Notes: generated by a model not told the origin, from the letters alone. Positions 30,801-47,100 are shown, counted from the stretch's first letter. The stretch: 64,000 nucleotides of DNA from Pratylenchus scribneri (GCA_030063045.1 JAQSEB010000055.1:1240001-1304000); one strand, 5' to 3'. A program made the numbers and translations.

Positions 30801-33361
30801 AGGATTTGATTTTTTTTAAATTCTTTTATTAGAATCATATTCTCCATCAAAAATACAGGGCAGCCATTTTTTATTTTTTTAAAATACCCCCATATTGATT
30901 TTTTATGAATTTCTAAAATATGGCCACAAAATTCAATTATGCCTAGGGTGTATTTGACATGTTTTGAGCTAGGATTTGAATTTTTTTAAATTCTTTTATT
31001 AGAATCATATTCTACATCCAAAATACAGGGCAGCCATTTTTTATTTTTTTAAAATATCCTCATATTGATTTTTTATGAATTTCTAAAATATGGCCACAAA
31101 ATTCAATTATGCCTAGGGTGTATTTGACATGTTTTGAGCTAGGATTTGAATTTTTTTAAATTCTTTTATTAGAATCATATTCTACATCAAAAATACAGGG
31201 CAGCCATTTTTTATTTTTTTAAAATACCCCCATATTGATTTTTTATGAATTTCTAAAATATGGCCACAAAATTCAATTATGCCTAGGGTGTATTTGACAT
31301 GTTTTGAGCTAGGATTTGAATTTTTTTAAATTCTTTTATTAGAATCATATTCTACATCAAAAATACAGGGCAGCCATTTTTTATTTTTTTAAAATACCCC
31401 CATATTGATTTTTTATGAATTTCTAAAATATGGCCACAAAATTCAATTATGCCTAGGGTGTATTTGACATGTTTTGAGCTAGGATTTGATTTTTTTTAAA
31501 TTCTTTTATTAGAATCATATTCTCCATCAAAAATACAGGGCAGCCATTTTTTATTTTTTTAAAATACCCCCATATTGATTTTTTATGAATTTCTAAAATA
31601 TGGCCACAAAATTCAATTATGCCTAGGGTGTATTTGACATGTTTTGAGCTAGGATTTGAATTTTTTTAAATTCTTTTATTAGAATCATATTCTCCATCAA
31701 AAAATACAGTCCTATTTTTTTCATTTTTTTAAAATACCCCCATATTGATTTTTTATGAATTTCTAAAATATGGCCACAAAATTCAATTATGCCTAGGGTG
31801 TATTTGACATGTTTTGAGCTAGGATTTGAATTTTTTTAAATTCTTTTATTAGAATCATATTCTACATCAAAAATACAGGGCAGCCATTTTTTATTTTTTT
31901 AAAATATCCTCATATTGATTTTTTATGAATTTCTAAAAAATGGCCACAAAATTCAATTATGCCTAGGGTGTATTTGACATGTTTTGAGCTAGGATTTGAA
32001 TTTTTTTAAATTCTTTTATTAGAATCATATTCTACATCAAAAATACAGGGCAGCCATTTTTTATTTTTTTAAAATATTCCTCATATTGATTTTTTATGAA
32101 TTTCTAAAGAATGGCCACAAAATTCAATTATGCCTAGGGTGTATTTGACATGTTTTGAGCTAGGATTTGAATTTTTTTAAATTCTTTTATTAGAATCATA
32201 TTCTACATCAAAAATACAGGGCAGCCATTTTTTATTTTTTTAAAATACCCTCATATTGATTTTTTATGAATTTCTAAAAAATGGCCACAAAATTCAATTA
32301 TGCCTAGGGTGTATTTGACATGTTTTGAGCTAGGATTTGAATTTTTTTAAATTCTTTTATTAGAATCATATTCTCCATCAAAAAATACAGTCCTATTTTT
32401 TTCATTTTTTTAAAATACCCCCATATTGATTTTTTATGAATTTCTAAAATATGGCCACAAAATTCAATTATGCCTAGGGTGTATTTGACATGTTTTGAGC
32501 TAGGATTTGAATTTTTTTAAATTCTTTTATTAGAATCATATTCTCCATCAAAAAATACAGTCCTATTTTTTTCATTTTTTTAAAATACCCCCATATTGAT
32601 TTTTTATGAATTTCTAAAATATGGCCACAAAATTCAATTATGCCTAGGGTGTATTTGACATGTTTTGAGCTAGGATTTGATTTTTTTTAAATTCTTTTAT
32701 TAGAATCATATTCTCCATCAAAAATACAGGGCAGCCATTTTTTATTTTTTTAAAATACCCCCATATTGATTTTTTATGAATTTCTAAAATATGGCCACAA
32801 AATTCAATTATGCCTAGGGTGTATTTGACATGTTTTGAGCTAGGATTTGAATTTTTTTAAATTCTTTTATTAGAATCATATTCTACATCCAAAATACAGG
32901 GCAGCCATTTTTTATTTTTTTAAAATATCCTCATATTGATTTTTTATGAATTTCTAAAATATGGCCACAAAATTCAATTATGCCTAGGGTGTATTTGACA
33001 TGTTTTGAGCTAGGATTTGAATTTTTTTAAATTCTTTTATTAGAATCATATTCTACATCAAAAATACAGGGCAGCCATTTTTTATTTTTTTAAAATACCC
33101 CCATATTGATTTTTTATGAATTTCTAAAATATGGCCACAAAATTCAATTATGCCTAGGGTGTATTTGACATGTTTTGAGCTAGGATTTGAATTTTTTTAA
33201 ATTCTTTTATTAGAATCATATTCTACATCAAAAATACAGGGCAGCCATTTTTTATTTTTTTAAAATACCCCCATATTGATTTTTTATGAATTTCTAAAAT
33301 ATGGCCACAAAATTCAATTATGCCTAGGGTGTATTTGACATGTTTTGAGCTAGGATTTGAT
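30801..33361. repeat. Nested repeats: 4-monomer unit (680 bp) inside an 11-monomer duplication (1871 bp)
   Basis: The rare variant AGGATTTGATTTTTTTT occurs at 30801, 31481, 32672 and 33352. The first and last intervals are 680 bp (four monomers), the middle is 1191 bp, and 30801 to 32672 is 1871 bp (eleven monomers plus one base). The simplest history is a 680-bp duplication followed by duplication of the whole pair. Confidence 0.75.
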
Positions 33362-35647
33362 TTTTTTTAAATTCTTTTATTAGAATCATATTCTCCATCA
33401 AAAATACAGGGCAGCCATTTTTTATTTTTTTAAAATACCCCCATATTGATTTTTTATGAATTTCTAAAATATGGCCACAAAATTCAATTATGCCTAGGGT
33501 GTATTTGACATGTTTTGAGCTAGGATTTGAATTTTTTTAAATTCTTTTATTAGAATCATATTCTCCATCAAAAAATACAGTCCTATTTTTTTCATTTTTT
33601 TAAAATACCCCCATATTGATTTTTTATGAATTTCTAAAATATGGCCACAAAATTCAATTATGCCTAGGGTGTATTTGACATGTTTTGAGCTAGGATTTGA
33701 ATTTTTTTAAATTCTTTTATTAGAATCATATTCTACATCAAAAATACAGGGCAGCCATTTTTTATTTTTTTAAAATATCCTCATATTGATTTTTTATGAA
33801 TTTCTAAAAAATGGCCACAAAATTCAATTATGCCTAGGGTGTATTTGACATGTTTTGAGCTAGGATTTGAATTTTTTTAAATTCTTTTATTAGAATCATA
33901 TTCTACATCAAAAATACAGGGCAGCCATTTTTTATTTTTTTAAAATATTCCTCATATTGATTTTTTATGAATTTCTAAAGAATGGCCACAAAATTCAATT
34001 ATGCCTAGGGTGTATTTGACATGTTTTGAGCTAGGATTTGAATTTTTTTAAATTCTTTTATTAGAATCATATTCTACATCAAAAATACAGGGCAGCCATT
34101 TTTTATTTTTTTAAAATACCCTCATATTGATTTTTTATGAATTTCTAAAAAATGGCCACAAAATTCAATTATGCCTAGGGTGTATTTGACATGTTTTGAG
34201 CTAGGATTTGAATTTTTTTAAATTCTTTTATTAGAATCATATTCTCCATCAAAAAATACAGTCCTATTTTTTTCATTTTTTTAAAATACCCCCATATTGA
34301 TTTTTTATGAATTTCTAAAATATGGCCACAAAATTCAATTATGCCTAGGGTGTATTTGACATGTTTTGAGCTAGGATTTGAATTTTTTTAAATTCTTTTA
34401 TTAGAATCATATTCTCCATCAAAAAATACAGTCCTATTTTTTTCATTTTTTTAAAATACCCCCATATTGATTTTTTATGAATTTCTAAAATATGGCCACA
34501 AAATTCAATTATGCCTAGGGTGTATTTGACATGTTTTGAGCTAGGATTTGAATTTTTTTAAATTCTTTTATTAGAATCATATTCTCCATCAAAAAATACA
34601 GTCCTATTTTTTTCATTTTTTTAAAATACCCCCATATTGATTTTTTATGAATTTCTAAAATATGGCCACAAAATTCAATTATGCCTAGGGTGTATTTGAC
34701 ATGTTTTGAGCTAGGATTTGAATTTTTTTAAATTCTTTTGTTAGAATCATATTCTCCATCAAAAAATACAGTCCTATTTTTTTCATTTTTTTAAAATACC
34801 CCCATATTGATTTTTTATGAATTTCTAAAAAATGGCCACAAAATTCAATTATGCCTAGGGTGTATTTGACATGTTTTGAGCTAGGATTTGAATTTTTTTA
34901 AATTCTTTTATTAGAATCATATTCTACATCCAAAATACAGGGCAGCCATTTTTTATTTTTTTAAAATATCCTCATATTGATTTTTTATGAATTTCTAAAA
35001 TATGGCCACAAAATTCAATTATGCCTAGGGTGTATTTGACATGTTTTGAGCTAGGATTTGAATTTTTTTAAATTCTTTTATTAGAATCATATTCTACATC
35101 AAAAATACAGGGCAGCCATTTTTTATTTTTTTAAAATACCCCCATATTGATTTTTTATGAATTTCTAAAATATGGCCACAAAATTCAATTATGCCTAGGG
35201 TGTATTTGACATGTTTTGAGCTAGGATTTGAATTTTTTTAAATTCTTTTATTAGAATCATATTCTCCATCAAAAATACAGGGCAGCCATTTTTTATTTTT
35301 TTAAAATACCCCCATATTGATTTTTTATGAATTTCTAAAATATGGCCACAAAATTCAATTATGCCTAGGGTGTATTTGACATGTTTTGAGCTAGGATTTG
35401 AATTTTTTTAAATTCTTTTATTAGAATCATATTCTCCATCAAAAAATACAGTCCTATTTTTTTCATTTTTTTAAAATACCCCCATATTGATTTTTTATGA
35501 ATTTCTAAAATATGGCCACAAAATTCAATTATGCCTAGGGTGTATTTGACATGTTTTGAGCTAGGATTTGAATTTTTTTAAATTCTTTTATTAGAATCAT
35601 ATTCTACATCAAAAATACAGGGCAGCCATTTTTTATTTTTTTAAAAT

Positions 35648-38600
35648 ATTCCTCATATTGATTTTTTATGAATTTCTAAAGAATGGCCACAAAATTCAAT
35701 TATGCCTAGGGTGTATTTGACATGTTTTGAGCTAGGATTTGAATTTTTTTAAATTCTTTTATTAGAATCATATTCTACATCAAAAATACAGGGCAGCCAT
35801 TTTTTATTTTTTTAAAATATCCTCATATTGATTTTTTATGAATTTCTAAAAAATGGCCACAAAATTCAATTATGCCTAGGGTGTATTTGACATGTTTTGA
35901 GCTAGGATTTGAATTTTTTTAAATTCTTTTATTAGAATCATATTCTACATCAAAAATACAGGGCAGCCATTTTTTATTTTTTTAAAATATTCCTCATATT
36001 GATTTTTTATGAATTTCTAAAGAATGGCCACAAAATTCAATTATGCCTAGGGTGTATTTGACATGTTTTGAGCTAGGATTTGAATTTTTTTAAATTCTTT
36101 TATTAGAATCATATTCTACATCAAAAATACAGGGCAGCCATTTTTTATTTTTTTAAAATACCCCCATATTGATTTTTTATGAATTTCTAAAATATGGCCA
36201 CAAAATTCAATTATGCCTAGGGTGTATTTGACATGTTTTGAGCTAGGATTTGAATTTTTTTAAATTCTTTTATTAGAATCATATTCTCCATCAAAAATAC
36301 AGGGCAGCCATTTTTTATTTTTTTAAAATACCCCCATATTGATTTTTTATGAATTTCTAAAATATGGCCACAAAATTCAATTATGCCTAGGGTGTATTTG
36401 ACATGTTTTGAGCTAGGATTTGAATTTTTTTAAATTCTTTTATTAGAATCATATTCTCCATCAAAAAATACAGTCCTTTTTTTTTCATTTTTTTAAAATA
36501 CCCCCATATTGATTTTTTATGAATTTCTAAAATATGGCCACAAAATTCAATTATGCCTAGGGTGTATTTGACATGTTTTGAGCTAGGATTTGAATTTTTT
36601 TAAATTCTTTTATTAGAATCATATTCTACATCAAAAATACAGGGCAGCCATTTTTTATTTTTTTAAAATATTCCTCATATTGATTTTTTATGAATTTCTA
36701 AAGAATGGCCACAAAATTCAATTATGCCTAGGGTGTATTTGACATGTTTTGAGCTAGGATTTGAATTTTTTTAAATTCTTTTATTAGAATCATATTCTAC
36801 ATCAAAAATACAGGGCAGCCATTTTTTATTTTTTTAAAATATCCTCATATTGATTTTTTATGAATTTCTAAAAAATGGCCACAAAATTCAATTATGCCTA
36901 GGGTGTATTTGACATGTTTTGAGCTAGGATTTGAATTTTTTTAAATTCTTTTATTAGAATCATATTCTACATCAAAAATACAGGGCAGCCATTTTTTATT
37001 TTTTTAAAATATTCCTCATATTGATTTTTTATGAATTTCTAAAGAATGGCCACAAAATTCAATTATGCCTAGGGTGTATTTGACATGTTTTGAGCTAGGA
37101 TTTGAATTTTTTTAAATTCTTTTATTAGAATCATATTCTACATCAAAAATACAGGGCAGCCATTTTTTATTTTTTTAAAATACCCCCATATTGATTTTTT
37201 ATGAATTTCTAAAATATGGCCACAAAATTCAATTATGCCTAGGGTGTATTTGACATGTTTTGAGCTAGGATTTGAATTTTTTTAAATTCTTTTATTAGAA
37301 TCATATTCTCCATCAAAAATACAGGGCAGCCATTTTTTATTTTTTTAAAATACCCCCATATTGATTTTTTATGAATTTCTAAAATATGGCCACAAAATTC
37401 AATTATGCCTAGGGTGTATTTGACATGTTTTGAGCTAGGATTTGAATTTTTTTAAATTCTTTTATTAGAATCATATTCTCCATCAAAAAATACAGTCCTA
37501 TTTTTTTCATTTTTTTAAAATACCCCCATATTGATTTTTTATGAATTTCTAAAATATGGCCACAAAATTCAATTATGCCTAGGGTGTATTTGACATGTTT
37601 TGAGCTAGGATTTGAATTTTTTTAAATTCTTTTATTAGAATCATATTCTACATCAAAAATACAGGGCAGCCATTTTTTATTTTTTTAAAATATCCTCATA
37701 TTGATTTTTTATGAATTTCTAAAAAATGGCCACAAAATTCAATTATGCCTAGGGTGTATTTGACATGTTTTGAGCTAGGATTTGAATTTTTTTAAATTCT
37801 TTTATTAGAATCATATTCTACATCAAAAATACAGGGCAGCCATTTTTTATTTTTTAAAAATATTCCTCATATTGATTTTTTATGAATTTCTAAAGAATGG
37901 CCACAAAATTCAATTATGCCTAGGGTGTATTTGACATGTTTTGAGCTAGGATTTGAATTTTTTTAAATTCTTTTATTAGAATCATATTCTACATCAAAAA
38001 TACAGGGCAGCCATTTTTTATTTTTTTAAAATACCCTCATATTGATTTTTTATGAATTTCTAAAAAATGGCCACAAAATTCAATTATGCCTAGGGTGTAT
38101 TTGACATGTTTTGAGCTAGGATTTGAATTTTTTTAAATTCTTTTATTAGAATCATATTCTACATCAAAAATACAGGGCAGCCATTTTTTATTTTTTTAAA
38201 ATACCCCCATATTGATTTTTTATGAATTTCTAAAATATGGCCACAAAATTCAATTATGCCTAGGGTGTATTTGACATGTTTTGAGCTAGGATTTGAATTT
38301 TTTTAAATTCTTTTATTAGAATCATATTCTCCATCAAAAATACAGGGCAGCCATTTTTTATTTTTTTAAAATACCCCCATATTGATTTTTTATGAATTTC
38401 TAAAATATGGCCACAAAATTCAATTATGCCTAGGGTGTATTTGACATGTTTTGAGCTAGGATTTGAATTTTTTTAAATTCTTTTATTAGAATCATATTCT
38501 CCATCAAAAAATACAGTCCTATTTTTTTCATTTTTTTAAAATACCCCCATATTGATTTTTTATGAATTTCTAAAATATGGCCACAAAATTCAATTATGCC

Positions 38601-38890
38601 TAGGGTGTATTTGACATGTTTTGAGCTAGGATTTGAATTTTTTTAAATTCTTTTATTAGAATCATATTCTACATCAAAAATACAGGGCAGCCATTTTTTA
38701 TTTTTTTAAAATATCCTCATATTGATTTTTTATGAATTTCTAAAAAATGGCCACAAAATTCAATTATGCCTAGGGTGTATTTGACATGTTTTGAGCTAGG
38801 ATTTGAATTTTTTTAAATTCTTTTATTAGAATCATATTCTACATCAAAAATACAGGGCAGCCATTTTTTATTTTTTAAAAATATTCCTCA
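35648..38890. repeat. 6-monomer higher-order repeats (1021-1022 bp)
   Basis: The 171-bp variant with ATTCCTCATATTG and CTAAAGAATGG marks these blocks. ATTCCTC starts at 35648 and 36670, and at 35989 and 37011 (offset 1022 both times). A further pair with the private TTTTTTAAAAATATTCC variant starts at 37862 and 38883 (offset 1021). Module order inside each block is the same. Confidence 0.78.
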
Positions 38891-39520
38891 TATTGATTTT
38901 TTATGAATTTCTAAAGAATGGCCACAAAATTCAATTATGCCTAGGGTGTATTTGACATGTTTTGAGCTAGGATTTGAATTTTTTTAAATTCTTTTATTAG
39001 AATCATATTCTACATCAAAAATACAGGGCAGCCATTTTTTATTTTTTTAAAATACCCTCATATTGATTTTTTATGAATTTCTAAAAAATGGCCACAAAAT
39101 TCAATTATGCCTAGGGTGTATTTGACATGTTTTGAGCTAGGATTTGAATTTTTTTAAATTCTTTTATTAGAATCATATTCTCCATCAAAAAATACAGTCC
39201 TATTTTTTTCATTTTTTTAAAATACCCCCATATTGATTTTTTATGAATTTCTAAAATATGGCCACAAAATTCAATTATGCCTAGGGTGTATTTGACATGT
39301 TTTGAGCTAGGATTTGAATTTTTTTAAATTCTTTTATTAGAATCATATTCTCCATCAAAAAATACAGTCCTATTTTTTTCATTTTTTTAAAATACCCCCA
39401 TATTGATTTTTTATGAATTTCTAAAATATGGCCACAAAATTCAATTATGCCTAGGGTGTATTTGACATGTTTTGAGCTAGGATTTGAATTTTTTTAAATT
39501 CTTTTATTAGAATCATATTC

Positions 39521-42500
39521 TACATCAAAAATACAGGGCAGCCATTTTTTATTTTTTTAAAATACCCTCATATTGATTTTTTATGAATTTCTAAAAAATG
39601 GCCACAAAATTCAATTATGCCTAGGGTGTATTTGACATGTTTTGAGCTAGGATTTGAATTTTTTTAAATTCTTTTATTAGAATCATATTCTCCATCAAAA
39701 AATACAGTCCTATTTTTTTCATTTTTTTAAAATACCCCCATATTGATTTTTTATGAATTTCTAAAATATGGCCACAAAATTCAATTATGCCTAGGGTGTA
39801 TTTGACATGTTTTGAGCTAGGATTTGAATTTTTTTAAATTCTTTTATTAGAATCATATTCTCCATCAAAAAATACAGTCCTATTTTTTTCATTTTTTTAA
39901 AATACCCCCATATTGATTTTTTATGAATTTCTAAAATATGGCCACAAAATTCAATTATGCCTAGGGTGTATTTGACATGTTTTGAGCTAGGATTTGAATT
40001 TTTTTAAATTCTTTTATTAGAATCATATTCTACATCAAAAATACAGGGCAGCCATTTTTTATTTTTTTAAAATATCCTCATATTGATTTTTTATGAATTT
40101 CTAAAAAATGGCCACAAAATTCAATTATGCCTAGGGTGTATTTGACATGTTTTGAGCTAGGATTTGAATTTTTTTAAATTCTTTTGTTAGAATCATATTC
40201 TCCATCAAAAAATACAGTCCTATTTTTTTCATTTTTTTAAAATACCCCCATATTGATTTTTTATGAATTTCTAAAATATGGCCACAAAATTCAATTATGC
40301 CTAGGGTGTATTTGACATGTTTTGAGCTAGGATTTGAATTTTTTTAAATTCTTTTATTAGAATCATATTCTACATCAAAAATACAGGGCAGCCATTTTTT
40401 ATTTTTTTAAAATACCCTCATATTGATTTTTTATGAATTTCTAAAAAATGGCCACAAAATTCAATTATGCCTAGGGTGTATTTGACATGTTTTGAGCTAG
40501 GATTTGAATTTTTTTAAATTCTTTTATTAGAATCATATTCTCCATCAAAAAATACAGTCCTATTTTTTTCATTTTTTTAAAATACCCCCATATTGATTTT
40601 TTATGAATTTCTAAAATATGGCCACAAAATTCAATTATGCCTAGGGTGTATTTGACATGTTTTGAGCTAGGATTTGAATTTTTTTAAATTCTTTTATTAG
40701 AATCATATTCTCCATCAAAAAATACAGTCCTATTTTTTTCATTTTTTTAAAATACCCCCATATTGATTTTTTATGAATTTCTAAAATATGGCCACAAAAT
40801 TCAATTATGCCTAGGGTGTATTTGACATGTTTTGAGCTAGGATTTGAATTTTTTTAAATTCTTTTATTAGAATCATATTCTACATCAAAAATACAGGGCA
40901 GCCATTTTTTATTTTTTTAAAATATCCTCATATTGATTTTTTATGAATTTCTAAAAAATGGCCACAAAATTCAATTATGCCTAGGGTGTATTTGACATGT
41001 TTTGAGCTAGGATTTGAATTTTTTTAAATTCTTTTGTTAGAATCATATTCTCCATCAAAAAATACAGTCCTATTTTTTTCATTTTTTTAAAATACCCCCA
41101 TATTGATTTTTTATGAATTTCTAAAATATGGCCACAAAATTCAATTATGCCTAGGGTGTATTTGACATGTTTTGAGCTAGGATTTGTATTTTTTTAAATT
41201 CTTTTATTAGAATCATATTCTCCATCAAAAAATACAGTCCTATTTTTTTCATTTTTTTAAAATACCCCCATATTGATTTTTTATGAATTTCTAAAATATG
41301 GCCACAAAATTCAATTATGCCTAGGGTGTATTTGACATGTTTTGAGCTAGGATTTGAATTTTTTTAAATTCTTTTATTAGAATCATATTCTCCATCAAAA
41401 AATACAGTCCTATTTTTTCATTTTTTTAAAATACCCCCATATTGATTTTTTATGAATTTCTAAAATATGGCCACAAAATTCAATTATGCCTAGGGTGTAT
41501 TTGACATGTTTTGAGCTAGGATTTGAATTTTTTTAAATTCTTTTATTAGAATCATATTCTACATCCAAAATACAGGGCAGCCATTTTTTATTTTTTTAAA
41601 ATATCCTCATATTGATTTTTTATGAATTTCTAAAATATGGCCACAAAATTCAATTATGCCTAGGGTGTATTTGACATGTTTTGAGCTAGGATTTGAATTT
41701 TTTTAAATTCTTTTATTAGAATCATATTCTACATCAAAAATACAGGGCAGCCATTTTTTATTTTTTTAAAATACCCCCATATTGATTTTTTATGAATTTC
41801 TAAAATATGGCCACAAAATTCAATTATGCCTAGGGTGTATTTGACATGTTTTGAGCTAGGATTTGAATTTTTTTAAATTCTTTTATTAGAATCATATTCT
41901 CCATCAAAAATACAGGGCAGCCATTTTTTATTTTTTTAAAATACCCCCATATTGATTTTTTATGAATTTCTAAAATATGGCCACAAAATTCAATTATGCC
42001 TAGGGTGTATTTGACATGTTTTGAGCTAGGATTTGAATTTTTTTAAATTCTTTTATTAGAATCATATTCTCCATCAAAAAATACAGTCCTATTTTTTTCA
42101 TTTTTTTAAAATACCCCCATATTGATTTTTTATGAATTTCTAAAGAATGGCCACAAAATTCAATTATGCCTAGGGTGTATTTGACATGTTTTGAGCTAGG
42201 ATTTGAATTTTTTTAAATTCTTTTATTAGAATCATATTCTCCATCAAAAAATACAGTCCTATTTTTTTCATTTTTTTAAAATACCCCCATATTGATTTTT
42301 TATGAATTTCTAAAATATGGCCACAAAATTCAATTATGCCTAGGGTGTATTTGACATGTTTTGAGCTAGGATTTGAATTTTTTTAAATTCTTTTATTAGA
42401 ATCATATTCTACATCCAAAATACAGGGCAGCCATTTTTTATTTTTTTAAAATATCCTCATATTGATTTTTTATGAATTTCTAAAATATGGCCACAAAATT

Positions 42501-44120
42501 CAATTATGCCTAGGGTGTATTTGACATGTTTTGAGCTAGGATTTGAATTTTTTTAAATTCTTTTATTAGAATCATATTCTACATCAAAAATACAGGGCAG
42601 CCATTTTTTATTTTTTTAAAATACCCCCATATTGATTTTTTATGAATTTCTAAAATATGGCCACAAAATTCAATTATGCCTAGGGTGTATTTGACATGTT
42701 TTGAGCTAGGATTTGAATTTTTTTAAATTCTTTTATTAGAATCATATTCTCCATCAAAAATACAGGGCAGCCATTTTTTATTTTTTTAAAATACCCCCAT
42801 ATTGATTTTTTATGAATTTCTAAAATATGGCCACAAAATTCAATTATGCCTAGGGTGTATTTGACATGTTTTGAGCTAGGATTTGAATTTTTTTAAATTC
42901 TTTTATTAGAATCATATTCTCCATCAAAAAATACAGTCCTATTTTTTTCATTTTTTTAAAATACCCCCATATTGATTTTTTATGAATTTCTAAAGAATGG
43001 CCACAAAATTCAATTATGCCTAGGGTGTATTTGACATGTTTTGAGCTAGGATTTGAATTTTTTTAAATTCTTTTATTAGAATCATATTCTACATCAAAAA
43101 TACAGGGCAGCCATTTTTTATTTTTTTAAAATACCCCCATATTGATTTTTTATGAATTTCTAAAGAATGGCCACAAAATTCAATTATGCCTAGGGTGTAT
43201 TTGACATGTTTTGAGCTAGGATTTGAATTTTTTTAAATTCTTTTATTAGAATCATATTCTACATCAAAAATACAGGGCAGCCATTTTTTATTTTTTTAAA
43301 ATACCCCCATATTGATTTTTTATGAATTTCTAAAATATGGCCACAAAATTCAATTATGCCTAGGGTGTATTTGACATGTTTTGAGCTAGGATTTGAATTT
43401 TTTTAAATTCTTTTATTAGAATCATATTCTACATCAAAAATACAGGGCAGCCATTTTTTATTTTTTTAAAATACCCCCATATTGATTTTTTATGAATTTC
43501 TAAAATATGGCCACAAAATTCAATTATGCCTAGGGTGTATTTGACATGTTTTGAGCTAGGATTTGAATTTTTTTAAATTCTTTTATTAGAATCATATTCT
43601 CCATCAAAAATACAGGGCAGCCATTTTTTATTTTTTTAAAATACCCCCATATTGATTTTTTATGAATTTCTAAAATATGGCCACAAAATTCAATTATGCC
43701 TAGGGTGTATTTGACATGTTTTGAGCTAGGATTTGAATTTTTTTAAATTCTTTTATTAGAATCATATTCTCCATCAAAAAATACAGTCCTATTTTTTTCA
43801 TTTTTTTAAAATACCCCCATATTGATTTTTTATGAATTTCTAAAGAATGGCCACAAAATTCAATTATGCCTAGGGTGTATTTGACATGTTTTGAGCTAGG
43901 ATTTGAATTTTTTTAAATTCTTTTATTAGAATCATATTCTCCATCAAAAAATACAGTCCTATTTTTTTCATTTTTTTAAAATACCCCCATATTGATTTTT
44001 TATGAATTTCTAAAATATGGCCACAAAATTCAATTATGCCTAGGGTGTATTTGACATGTTTTGAGCTAGGATTTGAATTTTTTTAAATTCTTTTATTAGA
44101 ATCATATTCTACATCCAAAA
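39521..44120. repeat. 5-monomer higher-order repeats (850 bp), several copies
   Basis: The CTTTTGTTAG variant at 40184 and 41034, and the ACATCCAAAATAC variant at 41561, 42411 and 44111, are spaced 850, 850 and 1700 bp apart, that is five or ten monomers. Between 42.1 and 44.7 kb the CTAAAGAATGG variant follows the same rhythm. Confidence 0.75.
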
Positions 44121-47100
44121 TACAGGGCAGCCATTTTTTATTTTTTTAAAATATCCTCATATTGATTTTTTATGAATTTCTAAAATATGGCCACAAAATT
44201 CAATTATGCCTAGGGTGTATTTGACATGTTTTGAGCTAGGATTTGAATTTTTTTAAATTCTTTTATTAGAATCATATTCTACATCAAAAATACAGGGCAG
44301 CCATTTTTTATTTTTTTAAAATACCCCCATATTGATTTTTTATGAATTTCTAAAATATGGCCACAAAATTCAATTATGCCTAGGGTGTATTTGACATGTT
44401 TTGAGCTAGGATTTGAATTTTTTTAAATTCTTTTATTAGAATCATATTCTCCATCAAAAATACAGGGCAGCCATTTTTTATTTTTTTAAAATACCCCCAT
44501 ATTGATTTTTTATGAATTTCTAAAATATGGCCACAAAATTCAATTATGCCTAGGGTGTATTTGACATGTTTTGAGCTAGGATTTGAATTTTTTTAAATTC
44601 TTTTATTAGAATCATATTCTCCATCAAAAAATACAGTCCTATTTTTTTCATTTTTTTAAAATACCCCCATATTGATTTTTTATGAATTTCTAAAGAATGG
44701 CCACAAAATTCAATTATGCCTAGGGTGTATTTGACATGTTTTGAGCTAGGATTTGAATTTTTTTAAATTCTTTTATTAGAATCATATTCTCCATCAAAAA
44801 ATACAGTCCTATTTTTTTCATTTTTTTAAAATACCCCCATATTGATTTTTTATGAATTTCTAAAATATGGCCACAAAATTCAATTATGCCTAGGGTGTAT
44901 TTGACATGTTTTGAGCTAGGATTTGAATTTTTTTAAATTCTTTTATTAGAATCATATTCTACATCAAAAATACAGGGCAGCCATTTTTTATTTTTTTAAA
45001 ATATCCTCATATTGATTTTTTATGAATTTCTAAAAAATGGCCACAAAATTCAATTATGCCTAGGGTGTATTTGACATGTTTTGAGCTAGGATTTGAATTT
45101 TTTAAAATTCTTTTATTAGAATCTTATTCTACATCAAAAATACAGGGCAGCCATTTTTTATTTTTTTAAAATACCCTCATATTGATTTTTTATGAATTTC
45201 TAAAATATGGCCACAAAATTCAATTATGCCTAGGGTGTATTTGACATGTTTTGAGCTAGGATTTGAATTTTTTTAAATTCTTTTGTTAGAATCATATTCT
45301 CCATCAAAAAATACAGTCCTATTTTTTTCATTTTTTTAAAATACCCCTATATTGATTTTTTATGAATTTCTAAAGAATGGCCACAAAATTCAATTATGCC
45401 TAGGGTGTATTTGACATGTTTTGAGCTAGGATTTGAATTTTTTTAAATTCTTTTATTAGAATCATATTCTCCATCAAAAAATACAGTCCTATTTTTTTCA
45501 TTTTTTTAAAATACCCCCATATTGATTTTTTATGAATTTCTAAAGAATGGCCACAAAATTCAATTATGCCTAGGGTGTATTTGACATGTTTTGAGCTAGG
45601 ATTTGAATTTTTTTAAATTCTTTTATTAGAATCATATTCTCCATCAAAAAATACAGTCCTATTTTTTTCATTTTTTTAAAATACCCCCATATTGATTTTT
45701 TATGAATTTCTAAAATATGGCCACAAAATTCAATTATGCCTAGGGTGTATTTGACATGTTTTGAGCTAGGATTTGAATTTTTTTAAATTCTTTTATTAGA
45801 ATCATATTCTCCATCAAAAAATACAGTCATATTTTTTTCATTTTTTTAAAATACCCCCATATTGATTTTTTATGAATTTCTAAAGAATGGCCACAAAATT
45901 CAATTATGCCTAGGGTGTATTTGACATGTTTTGAGCTAGGATTTTAATTTTTTAAAATTCTTTTATTAGAATCATATTCTCCATCAAAAAATACAGTCCT
46001 ATTTTTTTCATTTTTTTAAAATACCCCCATATTGATTTTTTATGAATTTCTAAAATATGGCCACAAAATTCAATTATGCCTAGGGTGTATTTGAAATGTT
46101 TTGAGCTAGGATTTGAATTTTTTTAAATTCTTTTATTAGAATCATATTCTCCATCAAAAATACAGGGCAGCCATTTTTTATTTTTTTAAAATACCCCCAT
46201 ATTGATTTTTTATGAATTTCTAAAATATGGCCACAAAATTCAATTATGCCTAGGGTGTATTTGACATGTTTTGAGCTAGGATTTGAATTTTTTTAAATTC
46301 TTTTATTAGAATCATATTCTCCATCAAAAAATACAGTCCTATTTTTTTCATTTTTTTAAAATACCCCCATATTGATTTTTTATGAATTTCTAAAATATGG
46401 CCACAAAATTCAATTATGCCTAGGGTGTATTTGACATGTTTTGAGCTAGGATTTGAATTTTTTTAAATTCTTTTATTAGAATCATATTCTACATCAAAAA
46501 TACAGGGCAGCCATTTTTTATTTTTTTAAAATATCCTCATATTGATTTTTTATGAATTTCTAAAATATGGCCACAAAATTCAATTATGCCTAGGGTGTAT
46601 TTGACATGTTTTGAGCTAGGATTTGAATTTTTTTAAATTCTTTTATTAGAATCATATTCTACATCAAAAATACAGGGCAGCCATTTTTTATTTTTTTAAA
46701 ATACCCCCATATTGATTTTTTATGAATTTCTAAAATATGGCCACAAAATTCAATTATGCCTAGGGTGTATTTGACATGTTTTGAGCTAGGATTTGAATTT
46801 TTTTAAATTCTTTTATTAGAATCATATTCTCCATCAAAAAATACAGTCATATTTTTTTCATTTTTTTAAAATACCCCCATATTGATTTTTTATGAATTTC
46901 TAAAGAATGGCCACAAAATTCAATTATGCCTAGGGTGTATTTGACATGTTTTGAGCTAGGATTTGAATTTTTTTAAATTCTTTTATTAGAATCATATTCT
47001 CCATCAAAAAATACAGTCCTATTTTTTTCATTTTTTTAAAATACCCCCATATTGATTTTTTATGAATTTCTAAAGAATGGCCACAAAATTCAATTATGCC